DNA of 62,669 nucleotides from Paracoccaceae bacterium (GCA_028150825.1 JAOGIM010000009.1:1-62669); one strand, 5' to 3'; counted from the stretch's first letter, positions 37,761 to 47,564 are shown. Numbers and translations are program-made. The notes: generated by a model from the sequence alone, not told the origin.

Positions 37761-38702
37761 TTACTCCTGTTCGGCCAAGAACTTTTCTGCATCCAGTGCT
37801 GCCATACAGCCCATGCCGGCGCTGGTTACGGCCTGTCTATAAATATGGTCTGTTAGGTCACCGGCTGCAAATACACCTGGAATCGATGTGCGTGTGCTTC
37901 CAAGTTGTACTTTTACATACCCACCGTTATGCATTTCCAGAACTTCCTTCACCAGTTCGTTTTCTGGTGCGTGGCCAATGGCGATAAAGACGCCTTTACA
38001 AACAATTTCGGTCATTTCGCCAGAGGTTACATTTTTGACTTTTACAGCTTCAACACCAAGAGGGGCATCCGCCCCGATTACCTCTACCAGCTCATTAAAC
38101 CACATGGTTTCAATCTTTGGATGTTTGAACAAACGATCCTGTAGGATCTTTTCCGCACGCAGTTCGTCGCGTCGGTGTACCAGCGTAACCTTACTTGCAA
38201 AGTTAGTTAAAAACAGGGCCTCTTCAACTGCAGTATTTCCACCGCCAACGACCACGATTTCCTGACCACGATAGAAAAACCCATCGCAAGTGGCACAGGC
38301 CGATACTCCAAACCCTTTAAATTTCTCTTCAGATGGCAGGCCGAGCCATTTTGCCCGCGCACCGGTTGCCAAGATCACAGCATCTGCATAATAAACTGTC
38401 CCACTATCTCCTTTTGCCATAAACGGGCGCTGGTCGAGATTTAGTTCGTTAATAATGTCGCCAATAATCTCTGTGCCCATTACTTTTGCATGCGCTTCCA
38501 TTCGCAGCATCAGGTCGGGTCCTTGGACTTCGCTGTCTCCGGGCCAGTTCTCAACTTCGGTTGTTGTAGTCAATTGTCCACCAGGCTCTATACCTTGAAC
38601 AAGTATTGGTTCAAGCATCGCCCGGCTGGCATAAACGGCTGCTGTGTATCCTGCAGGACCTGAGCCGATTATAAGAATTTTAGTTTGGCGTGTTACAGAC
38701 AT
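37761..38702 (-). CDS. trxB: Thioredoxin-disulfide reductase
   Basis: The 313-residue FAD enzyme reduces thioredoxin with NADPH. It has the N-terminal FAD motif [20 protein letters not shown], the redox-active CATC ([13 protein letters not shown]) near residue 140, the NADPH fold [15 protein letters not shown] and the C-terminal [22 protein letters not shown]. The start is the ATG reading [11 protein letters not shown]; a TTG five codons earlier is less likely. It is divergent from an Lrp-type regulator, a common arrangement in the group. Confidence 0.97.
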   Translation of the reverse strand: MSVTRQTKILIIGSGPAGYTAAVYASRAMLEPILVQGIEPGGQLTTTTEVENWPGDSEVQGPDLMLRMEAHAKVMGTEIIGDIINELNLDQRPFMAKGDSGTVYYADAVILATGARAKWLGLPSEEKFKGFGVSACATCDGFFYRGQEIVVVGGGNTAVEEALFLTNFASKVTLVHRRDELRAEKILQDRLFKHPKIETMWFNELVEVIGADAPLGVEAVKVKNVTSGEMTEIVCKGVFIAIGHAPENELVKEVLEMHNGGYVKVQLGSTRTSIPGVFAAGDLTDHIYRQAVTSAGMGCMAALDAEKFLAEQE

Positions 38703-38858
38703 TGATGTCGCTTTCAAAAATTATACTTTCTCGCATATAATCAAGTCTGAGGCTGGCGAAAACCCCGTTTACAGGAAAACAAATACAAATAGTTGCTTTA
38801 ATTATATTAAAGCGATAAAAAAAACAAAAGAATAATCTTACTGAAGTGTGAAACATTA

Positions 38859-38888
38859 TTGCGCATTACCTAGCAATCAGTATGCGAA
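38859..38888. promoter_or_regulatory. Imperfect inverted repeat upstream of the Lrp-type gene
   Basis: TTGCGCAT and ATGCGAA flank a 15-base spacer, 25 to 55 bases before the regulator start. Lrp/AsnC proteins often autoregulate through such imperfect palindromes. Weak support only. Confidence 0.3.
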
Positions 38889-38912
38889 TTGCAAAAATAG
38901 GAAAGCGAACCC

Positions 38913-39413
38913 ATGCCTTTAAGCCGTTTAGATCCAATTGATCGCCTAATTTTAGCGGAGCTTCAGGCCGATGGGCGTATGACGAACGTTGAACTGGCGC
39001 GGCGAGTAGGAATTTCGGCACCGCCTTGTCTGCGTAGAGTTCGCGCGTTGGAGGAGCAGGGATTTGTACGCGGGTATCACGCCGATGTTGATAGCCGTCA
39101 GCTAGGATTTGAAGTCAGTGTATTTGTAATGGTTGGTTTGCAAAGTCAGGCCGAGAACGATCTCAGTGCCTTTGAAAACCTTTGTCTGGATTGGCCGCTT
39201 GTTAGAGAGTGTCATATGTTGAATGGTGAAGTTGATTTCATGTTAAAATGCGTCGCCCCTGATCTTAGCAGTTTCCAATCTTTTCTAACTGGCCAGCTTC
39301 TGACGTCGTACAATGTGGCAAGCGTCAAAACCTCCCTTGTTATCAGGGTGGCGAAAGATGATCCTGGCGTTCCTTTTGACGTCCTCGAAGATCGTATTTC
39401 AAAACGGATATAA
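38913..39413 (+). CDS. Lrp/AsnC family transcriptional regulator
   Basis: The 166-residue protein has an N-terminal winged helix (LDPIDRLILAELQADGRMTNVELARRVGISAPPCLRRVRALEEQG in segments, residues 5-50) and a C-terminal RAM/ACT-like effector domain. Such regulators respond to amino acids and act as dimers to octamers. AGGAAAG precedes the ATG. It is divergent from trxB and may control it as well as itself. Confidence 0.92.
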   Translation: MPLSRLDPIDRLILAELQADGRMTNVELARRVGISAPPCLRRVRALEEQGFVRGYHADVDSRQLGFEVSVFVMVGLQSQAENDLSAFENLCLDWPLVRECHMLNGEVDFMLKCVAPDLSSFQSFLTGQLLTSYNVASVKTSLVIRVAKDDPGVPFDVLEDRISKRI

Positions 39414-39430
39414 CCTGTACTTGATGTGCG

Positions 39431-40207
39431 CTAGGTAGGCGCATCTATTTTAATGACTGAGATTAGCCGCCCGTAATCAACTTCTTTTTCATGCGTTGAT
39501 CTGCGATATGAGAAAAATCTGTCGTGATCAGTATAAGTGCAATGTCCTGTCCATGTACAATCTTGAACGCCTGCTTGACGCAAACGGTGTAGCCCAAAAC
39601 TGGGCAGATTAAAGAGGTACTTGTCCGGCTGTGTGCCGTTTGCGAAAAAGGCAATTGAGGATGGGTCTTTATCGGCAAAACGCTCAAAAAAATCTTGCCC
39701 AACTTCATATGCACTTTGACTTATACAAGGTCCGATGACGGCACGAATAGATGCGCGTTTGGCACCTATGGTTTCCATTTTATCAATGGCCGCTTCCAAA
39801 ATACCATCCAAAGCACCACGCCACCCCGCATGAGCTGCTCCAACAATGCCATTTTCTGGATCAGCAAAAAGAACAGGCTGGCAATCTGCGGTCAGAATAC
39901 TCAATCCAAGATCAGGACAAGACGTTACAATGGCATCTGCTTTGGGATTGCTTTGGAACGGTTCGGTTGCCAATAGGGCGGTGGGTGAATGAATTTGGTG
40001 TATCCCGACCATAGATCCCTCGGCTAAGTTCATATCAACTGTTACGCGGTTGCGATTAAGTTTTATGTTGTCGTGTTGATCTGATGATCCAGCACCGCAA
40101 TTTAGACTGGAGTAGATGCCCGAAGATGCTCCACCCTTGCGCGTGTAAAACCCATGTTGAAATGGGTTCAGAAGGGGAGAGGTAACTTTCTCAAGGGGCA
40201 TAATCAA
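39431..40207 (-). CDS. pgeF: Peptidoglycan editing factor PgeF (YfiH, multicopper-oxidase-like fold)
   Basis: The 258-residue protein has the PF02578 signatures HGFYTRKGGASSGIYSSLN, ILTADCQPVLFADP, AAHAGWRGALDGIL and IGPCISQSAYEVG. The metal-binding His and Cys are in TADC and HAGW. PgeF removes wrongly incorporated serine from peptidoglycan precursors in E. coli; older annotation calls it polyphenol oxidase. It overlaps the upstream methyltransferase gene by 17 bases, and lgt lies beyond, so the three may be one operon. Confidence 0.9.
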   Translation of the reverse strand: MIMPLEKVTSPLLNPFQHGFYTRKGGASSGIYSSLNCGAGSSDQHDNIKLNRNRVTVDMNLAEGSMVGIHQIHSPTALLATEPFQSNPKADAIVTSCPDLGLSILTADCQPVLFADPENGIVGAAHAGWRGALDGILEAAIDKMETIGAKRASIRAVIGPCISQSAYEVGQDFFERFADKDPSSIAFFANGTQPDKYLFNLPSFGLHRLRQAGVQDCTWTGHCTYTDHDRFFSYRRSTHEKEVDYGRLISVIKIDAPT

Positions 40208-41261
40208 AACCAGTGGGTGTTGGAGCAGATGTTGGATAAAAGGAAATCACTTTGAATAAGCTTCCCATTTCATCGGAATGTGTCAACCGTCTATGGGCCG
40301 CAATATGTATTTGCAAGGCGTCATCCGTGAGATACGCTGCCAGCATATTAGCCCTTTGAGTTATTCCAAGCCTTTCCAAAAATAGCCCTTGGGGAACTAG
40401 ACGACTATGTGCGCAGGCAAGGTCTTTCACCAGAGCTGCAAAGTCGACATGGGCTGTCAAATCTGATTGCCCGGGCGCGGCGAAGATATCAACTGGCTTT
40501 TGATCTTGGACAGCTTGGAGTGTGTCTCCCAGAGAGACCCAGTCACCGTAGTCGATAATGAGACCACTTCCTGCAAAGGCCTCAATATGCCGACCCAAAG
40601 CCTCCGCCATCTTTCTGGCCAAAAAGTTGATCTCGACAATGTCGCCATCAGACGTGTCTGCAAGGCGCTTTTGTAATTGGACCAGGTCCGAGGCATGCCG
40701 ACAATTTACAATACAGAGCTCTTCCTCTTGTGATATGATTTGCCGTTCAAACCATTTGTTATTTTGCCGTTGAAATTGATGCACGGGAAGGGCATCAAAA
40801 AATTCGTTGGCTACAAAGAAAACAGGTTGCTCGGGCAATTGGCTTATATCGTCTATCCAAGATACTTTTACATTGGGGACGGCTTTTTTTTGCAAGCTTC
40901 GAAGCTGTTGGGATGCCTCCACAAAAACGATCTGCATCGCCTCGTGGAAACCGGCTACTTTGGCTGTCGCGCGCAAGATATCTGCCATTAGTGTTCCACG
41001 CCCTGGGCCTAGCTCCAAAAGAATAAACGGTTTGGGTTGGTCTTGTTCGATCCAGCATTGAGCAAGCCAAAGACCGATAATTTCGCCAAACATTTGACTA
41101 ATTTCGGGGGCCGTAACAAAATCACCCTTCGTACCAAAAATGTGTTGTGTTCGGTAATATCCATGCTCAGGATCAAACAAACAGATTTGCATGTATTGCG
41201 CAACTGACAACCCGCCCTTCTCGACGGCCTGCTTACCTATAATTCTCTTCATCGGGCTCAA
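40191..41261 (-). CDS. SAM-dependent methyltransferase, MidA/NDUFAF7 family (DUF185)
   Basis: The 356-residue product has the DUF185 motifs PEISQMFGEIIGLWL near residue 50, LLELGPGRGTLMADILRA near residue 82 (SAM site GxGxG), and FFVANEFFDALPVHQFQ. In mitochondria NDUFAF7 methylates an arginine of complex I subunit NDUFS2; a similar role on NuoD-like targets is inferred for bacteria. The start overlaps the stop of lgt by four bases. Confidence 0.9.
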   Translation of the reverse strand: MSPMKRIIGKQAVEKGGLSVAQYMQICLFDPEHGYYRTQHIFGTKGDFVTAPEISQMFGEIIGLWLAQCWIEQDQPKPFILLELGPGRGTLMADILRATAKVAGFHEAMQIVFVEASQQLRSLQKKAVPNVKVSWIDDISQLPEQPVFFVANEFFDALPVHQFQRQNNKWFERQIISQEEELCIVNCRHASDLVQLQKRLADTSDGDIVEINFLARKMAEALGRHIEAFAGSGLIIDYGDWVSLGDTLQAVQDQKPVDIFAAPGQSDLTAHVDFAALVKDLACAHSRLVPQGLFLERLGITQRANMLAAYLTDDALQIHIAAHRRLTHSDEMGSLFKVISFYPTSAPTPTGFDYAP

Positions 41262-42139
41262 TGGGCTGGCCGGTGGAGTGCGTGGATTACCAAAGCCAAA
41301 CCAACAAAGATCATAGGCACAGATAAAACTTGCCCCATGGTGATGCCAAATTTGTCAGAATAAAACATATATCCAATTGGATTCTCTACGGACTGAAAAT
41401 GTAGATCCGGTTGACGGGCGAATTCAACAATATAACGAGCAATTCCGTAGCCGGCGAAAAAGGTTCCTGTAATCAAACCGGGCCGTGTAAGGGCTTTCTT
41501 ACGAAAGCTCATATAAATCAGTAAAGTTAGTAGAACGAAACCTTCTAAAAAGGCCTCATATAGCTGAGAGGGGTGGCGGGCGCAAAGGCTGGAGATTTGA
41601 CCACAGGCCTGTGCTGCTTCGCCTGGAAAGGCGACGCCCCATGGCAAATCCGTTGCCCTTCCCCAAAGTTCTGCATTTATAAAGTTGGCGGATCGGCCAA
41701 GCAATAGACCCATCGGTGTGCATAACGCAAGAAGGTCGGCACCCGAAAGATAGGGAACCAGGTTGCGACGATAGTACAAAAAGGCCGCGATAATAACGCC
41801 AATTAATCCGCCATGGAATGCCATGCCTCCGTTCCAAAGCATCATGATCTCGGCCGGCTGAGCGGCAAAATAGGCTGGTTTGTAAAAAAGGACATAGCCT
41901 AGCCTACCGCCCAATATCACTCCTATAATAACCCAAGTCAAAAGGTCTTCGACTTGCAGCGGTCCAATAGGGGGCTGGTTTTTTGGCCACAGCGCTACAC
42001 GGCGGGTTGCAAGTACCGCAAGCTTCCAACCAAGCAGGATGCCAATGATATAAGCAAGGGCATACCATCTAAGAGCAAACTCAAATCCGCCTACTTCAAT
42101 TGAGAAGAGGGCCGGTGATATGTCAGGAAAAATGATCAT
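41258..42139 (-). CDS. lgt: Prolipoprotein diacylglyceryl transferase
   Basis: This 293-residue inner-membrane enzyme attaches diacylglycerol to the lipobox cysteine of prelipoproteins. ALRWYALAYIIGILLGW at the N-terminus, AFHGGLIGVIIA, and the signature GRSANFINAELWGRATDLPWGVAFP (in segments) are diagnostic, with HPSQLYEAFLEG downstream. Seven membrane segments are expected. First gene of lgt-midA-like-pgeF. One substitution from the usual GRIGNFIN to GRSANFIN is common in the group. Confidence 0.96.
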   Translation of the reverse strand: MIIFPDISPALFSIEVGGFEFALRWYALAYIIGILLGWKLAVLATRRVALWPKNQPPIGPLQVEDLLTWVIIGVILGGRLGYVLFYKPAYFAAQPAEIMMLWNGGMAFHGGLIGVIIAAFLYYRRNLVPYLSGADLLALCTPMGLLLGRSANFINAELWGRATDLPWGVAFPGEAAQACGQISSLCARHPSQLYEAFLEGFVLLTLLIYMSFRKKALTRPGLITGTFFAGYGIARYIVEFARQPDLHFQSVENPIGYMFYSDKFGITMGQVLSVPMIFVGLALVIHALHRPAH

Positions 42140-42243
42140 TGGGCTAAACCGTGTCTATCTGCCTCAGTTTAATTTGCCAAGTATCACTTGAGATTCTAGC
42201 TTTAAATATCATATATAGATCTGAAAGACCACTGGAGCGTCAG

Positions 42244-42486
42244 ATGCAGAATAGAAACAAGATTCTAGATGATATTTCGCAACTTATGACAAATGCGATG
42301 GGTGTTGCGCAAGGTGCTAGAGAAGAAGCCGAAACAGCAGCTAAATTAATGGTAGATCGCTGGCTTGCCGACCGCGATTTTGTGACACGAGAAGAGTTTG
42401 ATGCGGTGCGTGCGATGGCCCAAAAGGCCCGCGAAGAAAATGAAGCACTGATGTCGCGGATCCAAGCCCTTGAAATAAATAAATAA
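42244..42486 (+). CDS. UbiK family accessory factor (DUF526, BMFP)
   Basis: The 80-residue helical protein starts MQNRNKILDDISQLMTNAMG and ends in a coiled coil (VTREEFDAVRAMAQKAREEN). This is the membrane-fusogenic BMFP/UbiK pattern; E. coli UbiK helps ubiquinone biosynthesis. The start was taken at the ATG with GGAG eight bases upstream. It is divergent from lgt. Confidence 0.82.
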   Translation: MQNRNKILDDISQLMTNAMGVAQGAREEAETAAKLMVDRWLADRDFVTREEFDAVRAMAQKAREENEALMSRIQALEINK

Positions 42487-42746
42487 GCGCAACGATCCGC
42501 GGTTAGACTATTTTCGAAACATATTGTACGACATAACGGCTTTTGCGATTTTGAAAAGCTTAATTATGTGCTTTTTGCTCTCTTATCCACAACTTATTAT
42601 GTGCATTAGACAAATTTTGCTTTACAGCGCCGTGAAACGAGATCACCATATGTTGTAAGGCCAGGAGCGGATTCCGCACTCCGTAGAGCAGGCAGCAAGA
42701 AATAGGGGTATAAGATTGACCCTAGGCTATATAAGAGGTGACCGAA
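42487..42746. other. Spacer ahead of the YbjN gene
   Basis: Holds a short GC-rich imperfect palindrome GGAGCGGATTCCGCACTCC (about 42665-42683) and an AGAGGTGA ribosome site just before the next ATG. No gene was seen. Confidence 0.35.
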
Positions 42747-43247
42747 ATGGCACTCAATGAATTTGATATTTCAGAAGATATTCATCCTATCGACATAGTT
42801 GAAACACTTGCCGAACAATATAAATGGGATTTTGACCGCGTTGCTGATGATCAGATCGCAATGGCTGTGGAAGGTCAGTGGCGATCCTACTCGATCACAT
42901 TGGCATGGTCTGATTTTGACGAAACTTTAAGAATCATCTGTACGTTTGAAATGGAACCGCCAGCAGACCAACTGCCTCGGCTTTTTGAGTTGCTAAACTT
43001 AATAAATGATCAATGTTGGGCAGGCGCTTTCACCTTCTGGAAAGAACAAGGTTTGATGGTATATCGCTACGGTCTGGTACTTTCAGGTGGACAATATGCC
43101 AGCGCGGAACAAATTGATACTTTGATTTCAAATGCAGTTTCATCCTCAGAGCGGTACTACCCCGCCTTGCAACTAGTGGTGTATGGGGATCAATCTCCGA
43201 AGAGTGCGCTGCAAGTTGCCATTGCAGAGGCATATGGTCGTGCATAA
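42747..43247 (+). CDS. YbjN domain-containing protein
   Basis: The 166-residue protein shows the YbjN/T3S-chaperone-like fold with DRVADDQIAMAVEGQWRSY, IICTFEMEPPADQLPRLFELLNLIND and AGAFTFWKEQGLMVYRYGL. Function in these bacteria is unknown. The AGAGGTGA ribosome site fixes the ATG rather than the GTG three codons upstream. It precedes proC in the same direction, as seen in many Rhodobacterales. Confidence 0.85.
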   Translation: MALNEFDISEDIHPIDIVETLAEQYKWDFDRVADDQIAMAVEGQWRSYSITLAWSDFDETLRIICTFEMEPPADQLPRLFELLNLINDQCWAGAFTFWKEQGLMVYRYGLVLSGGQYASAEQIDTLISNAVSSSERYYPALQLVVYGDQSPKSALQVAIAEAYGRA

Positions 43248-43293
43248 GATCAATCCTTGAAGAGAGTGATACTTTGCCTGTTCGGAGGATTTG

Positions 43294-44109
43294 ATGAATT
43301 TAAACGACCGGTCGCAAGATGGTCTTGTATTGCTTGGATGCGGCAAGATGGGGTCTGCCATGCTGGCAGGATGGCTCGATCAAGGTATTGACCCAGAAAA
43401 TATCTGGATAATAGAGCCAAAGCCGTCAGAATGGCTAAAGTCGCTCAACATACATTTGAACGAAGATCTACCAGAAACTGCCACCTTGGCTCTTATCGCT
43501 GTTAAACCCCAGATGATGCACCAGGCTCTGCCAAAGCTTACCAGTTATGCTAATGGATCGACGGTTTTCCTATCTGTTGCTGCGGGTATTCCAATTGATA
43601 CTTATGAAAGTATTTTGGGAAAAAGCGCTTCAATTGTACGTGCAATGCCCAATACGCCAGCAGCGATTGGGCAAGGTATCACGGCCATTATTGGCAATGA
43701 TGCCGCAGGTGCTGATACTTTGCAGCTTTGCCAAGATTTGCTTGGGGCAATTGGTCAAACGGTTAGGTTGGAAGCGGAAGCTCAAATGGATGCTGTCACG
43801 GGTGTTTCGGGATCAGGGCCTGCATATGTGTTTTTTATGATAGACGCTCTGGCAGCGGCGGGACAGGCTCAGGGGTTGTCCGCAGATTTGGCTATGCAAC
43901 TCGCCAAAGCGACAGTTGCGGGGGCAGGGTCGCTTGCCGCACAATCCCATGAAACACCGGAACAATTGCGGATCAATGTGACTAGTCCAAATGGGACAAC
44001 ACAGGCGGGTTTGGAAGTTTTGATGCACCCCGAAGGTGGGCTAGGCCCTTTGTTAACCACAACTGTGGCTAAAGCCGCGGATCGCTCGCGGGAGCTTTCA
44101 GGTGGCTGA
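43294..44109 (+). CDS. proC: Pyrroline-5-carboxylate reductase
   Basis: The 271-residue enzyme makes proline from pyrroline-5-carboxylate with NAD(P)H. LGCGKMGSAMLAGW near residues 16-29 binds the cofactor; AVKPQMM, RAMPNTPAAIGQG, VTGVSGSGPAYVFFMIDAL and NVTSPNGTTQAGL are family motifs. The ATG is preceded by GGAGG; a TTG one codon earlier is possible. The stop overlaps the GTG start of the next gene by eight bases. Confidence 0.96.
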   Translation: MNLNDRSQDGLVLLGCGKMGSAMLAGWLDQGIDPENIWIIEPKPSEWLKSLNIHLNEDLPETATLALIAVKPQMMHQALPKLTSYANGSTVFLSVAAGIPIDTYESILGKSASIVRAMPNTPAAIGQGITAIIGNDAAGADTLQLCQDLLGAIGQTVRLEAEAQMDAVTGVSGSGPAYVFFMIDALAAAGQAQGLSADLAMQLAKATVAGAGSLAAQSHETPEQLRINVTSPNGTTQAGLEVLMHPEGGLGPLLTTTVAKAADRSRELSGG

Positions 44110-44440
44110 CATTTCCTTTGATGATTTTCTGAATGTTGATATTCGAGTTGGTGAAGTTTTGCGTGCCGAACCCTACCCCGAGGCGCGCAAGCCGGCGATC
44201 AAACTTTGGATCAGTTTTGGACCTGAAATTGGTGAAAAAAAGAGTTCGGCGCAAATTACAAAATATTATAAACCTGAGATGTTGGTTGGGAGGCAAGTTA
44301 TTGCTGTCGTGAATTTTTCACCGCGCCAGATTGGAAAATTTATGTCCGAAGTTCTTGTGCTGGGACTAAGCGATCCAGATGGTGAGATTATATTAATAAG
44401 CCCGGATGTACGGGTGGAGAATGGGGAGAAGATGCATTGA
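44102..44440 (+). CDS. CsaA-like tRNA-binding domain protein
   Basis: This 112-residue stand-alone OB-fold protein has FLNVDIRVGEVLRAE near residue 9, QITKYYKPEMLVGRQVIAVVNF and the C-terminal LGLSD..GEIILISPD, which match CsaA and the tRNA-binding domain of MetRS. CsaA has been described as a secretion-related chaperone, but its role outside Bacillus is unclear. Start is GTG inside the end of proC; the stop overlaps the TTG start of the following gene. Confidence 0.88.
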   Translation: MADISFDDFLNVDIRVGEVLRAEPYPEARKPAIKLWISFGPEIGEKKSSAQITKYYKPEMLVGRQVIAVVNFSPRQIGKFMSEVLVLGLSDPDGEIILISPDVRVENGEKMH

Positions 44441-45390
44441 ATAAAATTCTGATTACACGGCCTCTTCCTGCAAGTGTCATGCAAAAGGTTGAAACTTTTG
44501 GGGACGTCACTGCGCGTAACCAAACCACGCCTTTAAGTACAGACGAAATGCTGTCTGCATTGTGTGACTATGATATTGTCCTACCGACACTTGGTGATTT
44601 ATTTTCAGAGAAGATTTTTAGGCAAATCGAAACACCTAAATGCAAGCTTTTGGCAAATTTTGGAGTGGGCTATAATCATATCGATGTTGAAGCTGCAAAA
44701 AGTCGGGGAATTTTAGTTTCAAACACGCCTGGTGCTGTCACAGATGCGACAGCGGATATTGCATTAACACTCATGTTGATGACTGCACGGCGCGCTGGGG
44801 AGGGCGAGCGCCTGTTACGCGAAGGAAACTGGCAGGGATGGCATCCAACCCAAATGCTGGGGTTACATATGAGCGGCAAAACAGTTTCTGTCATTGGAAT
44901 GGGGCGCATTGGTGAGGCAATTGCACGTCGGTGCCATTTTGGGTTTGGCATGAAAGTTTTATATGCAAGCCGATCAGAAAAAAAAATGGATTTTCCCTCT
45001 ATGCAATTACCAAGTATAAATGAGGCTGTTGCACAAGCGGATTTTGTTGTCACCGCGGTTCCCGGTAGTGCATCGACCAAACATCTTGTCGGTCAAGACC
45101 TGTTTGCCTCGATGCCCTCGCATAGTATTTTTGTGAATATTTCCCGAGGAGATGTGGTTGACGAATCAGCCTTGATCACTGCTTTGCAAACAGGCCAAAT
45201 AGGAGGAGCGGGTCTGGACGTCTACGAACTTGAACCTGTCGTCCCTGATGCTTTGGTACAGTTGGAAAACGTGACCCTTCTTCCGCATCTTGGGACAGCC
45301 TCTTTAGAAATTAGGACTGAGATGGGTGATATGGCCTTAAAAAATATTGAAGATTTTATTGAGGGTCGGAGCCTAACGAATTTGGTATAA
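44437..45390 (+). CDS. D-isomer specific 2-hydroxyacid dehydrogenase (glyoxylate/hydroxypyruvate reductase-like)
   Basis: The 317-residue NAD(P) enzyme has LLANFGVGYNHIDVEAAKSRGI, NTPGAVTDATADIAL, the Rossmann motif VIGMGRIGEAIAR near residue 151, FVNISRGDVVDESALI and the catalytic LLPHLGTAS. The Arg-Glu-His triad regions are intact. GHPR-type activity on glyoxylate or hydroxypyruvate is inferred. Start is TTG overlapping the CsaA stop. Its 3' end overlaps the tdk 3' end on the other strand by 35 bases. Confidence 0.9.
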   Translation: MNKILITRPLPASVMQKVETFGDVTARNQTTPLSTDEMLSALCDYDIVLPTLGDLFSEKIFRQIETPKCKLLANFGVGYNHIDVEAAKSRGILVSNTPGAVTDATADIALTLMLMTARRAGEGERLLREGNWQGWHPTQMLGLHMSGKTVSVIGMGRIGEAIARRCHFGFGMKVLYASRSEKKMDFPSMQLPSINEAVAQADFVVTAVPGSASTKHLVGQDLFASMPSHSIFVNISRGDVVDESALITALQTGQIGGAGLDVYELEPVVPDALVQLENVTLLPHLGTASLEIRTEMGDMALKNIEDFIEGRSLTNLV

Positions 45391-45970
45391 ATGAATCTTT
45401 CACCGCTTTGCGCCAGTGACGTCGGCAAAGTGATACATAGGTTTCGTTGCCCCCAATCTGAACCTGTGCGCCGTCTGTCAGAGCGTTGCCTTTGTCATCT
45501 TGTCGGACCACCATAGTCGCTTTTTTACCGCAATGACATATTGTGCGAATTTCGCGCATCTCATCGGAGAGGGCCAAGAGTGCAGCAGAACCGGGAAACA
45601 GATGCCCCATAAAATCGACCCTTAGGCCATAACACATGACTGGAACATTTAGGTCGTCGACAGCGCGCGCTAATTGCCAGACTTGCTCAGCATCCAAGAA
45701 CTGGGCCTCATCAATGAAGACACAGGCAATATTCCCCATAGACAGGCGCTTTTTAATTTTTTCAAAAAGGTCATCTCCGGCAGCAAAAGTGTCAGCTTTT
45801 TTCGAGATCCCTATACGTGATCCAATTTTACCATTACCTGCACGATTGTCGAATTGGGCGGTCAGCAGGTAGGTTTGCATTCCGCGTTCATGATAATTAT
45901 GCGATGCTTGCAACAGTACTGTAGATTTTCCAGCGTTCATGGTTGAATATTGAAAATATAGTTTGGCCAT
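45356..45970 (-). CDS. tdk: Thymidine kinase (type II)
   Basis: The 204-residue salvage enzyme phosphorylates thymidine. The P-loop is MNAGKSTVLLQASHNY near residues 12-27, DEAQFLDAEQVW follows near residue 90, and zinc-binding cysteines lie in CHCGKKATMV and LCRRHW. Length is typical of type II Tdk. It is transcribed alone and converges with the dehydrogenase gene, sharing 35 bases of coding sequence. Confidence 0.95.
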   Translation of the reverse strand: MAKLYFQYSTMNAGKSTVLLQASHNYHERGMQTYLLTAQFDNRAGNGKIGSRIGISKKADTFAAGDDLFEKIKKRLSMGNIACVFIDEAQFLDAEQVWQLARAVDDLNVPVMCYGLRVDFMGHLFPGSAALLALSDEMREIRTICHCGKKATMVVRQDDKGNALTDGAQVQIGGNETYVSLCRRHWRKAVKDSFIPNSLGSDPQ

Positions 45971-46415
45971 ATGCTTCTATGGCTCAAAGCATGTTAAATA
46001 TTCAAGATGCGAATTTGAGATAAGTTACAAAATTTTAAGAAACAAAAACATAGTTAACTAGGGGAAATACAGATATATGTGTAATTTGTCACCAAATATG
46101 CCATATTAAGGCTTAAGTTTGACGACGAAAACGCCTCAAATAAAAATATTTACAACATTTCGGTGCGTTCAAAATAATTCGCGAACAAGATAAGGAAAAG
46201 GTAGATGGCCAGAGTTGGCAATTATCTAAAACGAGATAGAGAAGCTTCGTTCTGTTTATCAAAAAGTGGTCTATTCGATTGGTAAAATGGTTGTATTTAT
46301 AACTCTCAAACAAAATTTTTTTCCTATGTTATGGAGCGTTTGATGCCAGATAACCCAGAGTACTGGAGCTTGCATTTGGTGAATCCAAATTATCAAAAAT
46401 AGGCACGCAAGCATC
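45971..46415. other. AT-rich spacer without recognisable gene
   Basis: About 445 bases between tdk and the nagA pseudogene. A short frame just before nagA ends in MERLMPDNPEYWSLHLVNPNYQK, which may be the tail of an eroded gene, but the family is not recognised. Confidence 0.35.
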
Positions 46416-47564
46416 ATGATGTCAGCCTCTCTTTGGCTCAAGCCTGATGCCGTTTTTGATGGCAGTGATATCAAAACGGGGTATTTACTACAGATAGATA
46501 ATTGGTGCGTTCGTCAAATTGTGCTTGAGCAGGACATGAGCAAAAATAAAACCGCTTTACCATTGTCTTGCGTTGTTTCTCTCGGGTTCGTTGATCTACA
46601 AGTCAATGGTGGCGGTGGTTTCTTGTTAAATGAAAACCCGTCGGCAAAGGTGATGCTTGAAATCCTGCGAAACCATCGTTGTTTTGGTATTTCAGCGATT
46701 ATGCCAACGCTTATCATGGATGCGCCTGAAACCTTGGCCAAAGCTGTTGATGCAGCGATTGAGGTCAAAGACACATCTGGGCTTCTTGGTTTGCACATCG
46801 AGGGGCCGCATATCGCAGTCGAGAGACGAGGGCCACATGAGGAAAAATTCGTACGCGCCTTTGCGGAAAATACCTTTGAGCTTGTTGAGAAACTTCGGTC
46901 CTTTGTTATTCCCGTCATTATAACGCTTGCTCCTGAGGTGGTTGATGGGTCAGTAATTTCGCGGTTGGCGGCAAAAGGTGCAATCGTATCCCCTGGTCAT
47001 AGAAATGCAGATGTTACTCAAACACAAGCGGCGCTTAAACAGAGTGCGCGTGCCTTTACCCATCTGTTTAACGCTATGCCGCCAATGCTGACCCGGGCCT
47101 CAGGGATTGTGGCTGCTGCATAAAATTTTGATGCCTACACAGGGATCATTGGCGATGGAGTGCATGTGCATGATGAAATGATCAAACTGGCAATACGAGT
47201 GAGGCTTGTTCCAGATCGGATCTTTATAGTATCGGACTCGATGCTATCAGTCGGCGGCCCTGAGGAGTTTGATCTATATGGGCGAACGGTGGCTTTGCAA
47301 AATGGTCAGATGGTCAATTCAGAAGGCAGTCTGGCAGGTGCACATATCACAATGCCTCAAACAGTAAGTCGTTTTATAAATCACCTGAGTATTGCGCCCG
47401 CACAAGCTTTGAAAATGGCAACGTCTGTTCCAGCTGGACTAATTAATAATTTGCAAGCTGGGCAAATTCAAAGTCGAGACTTCGCCGAACTTGTCGCATT
47501 GGATAATGACTTTTCGTATTTGGATAATATGGTCGATTATTTAAAAAAGCCATCGCCTTCTTAA
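46416..47564 (+). pseudogene. nagA: N-acetylglucosamine-6-phosphate deacetylase gene with a nonsense codon
   Basis: One frame spans the whole 382-codon NagA coding sequence but is interrupted by TAA at 47121-47123. Before the stop lie LHIEGPHIAVERRGPHEE (metal/substrate loop), SPGHRNADVTQTQAAL and THLFNAMPPM. After it come YTGIIGDGVHVHDEM and FIVSDSMLSVGGPEEF with the catalytic Asp. The stop falls between GIVAAA and NFDAYTG, where homologues usually carry Leu. All other positions look normal, so inactivation is recent, or the base is a sequencing error. Without readthrough the product lacks the second half of the active site. Confidence 0.88.
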
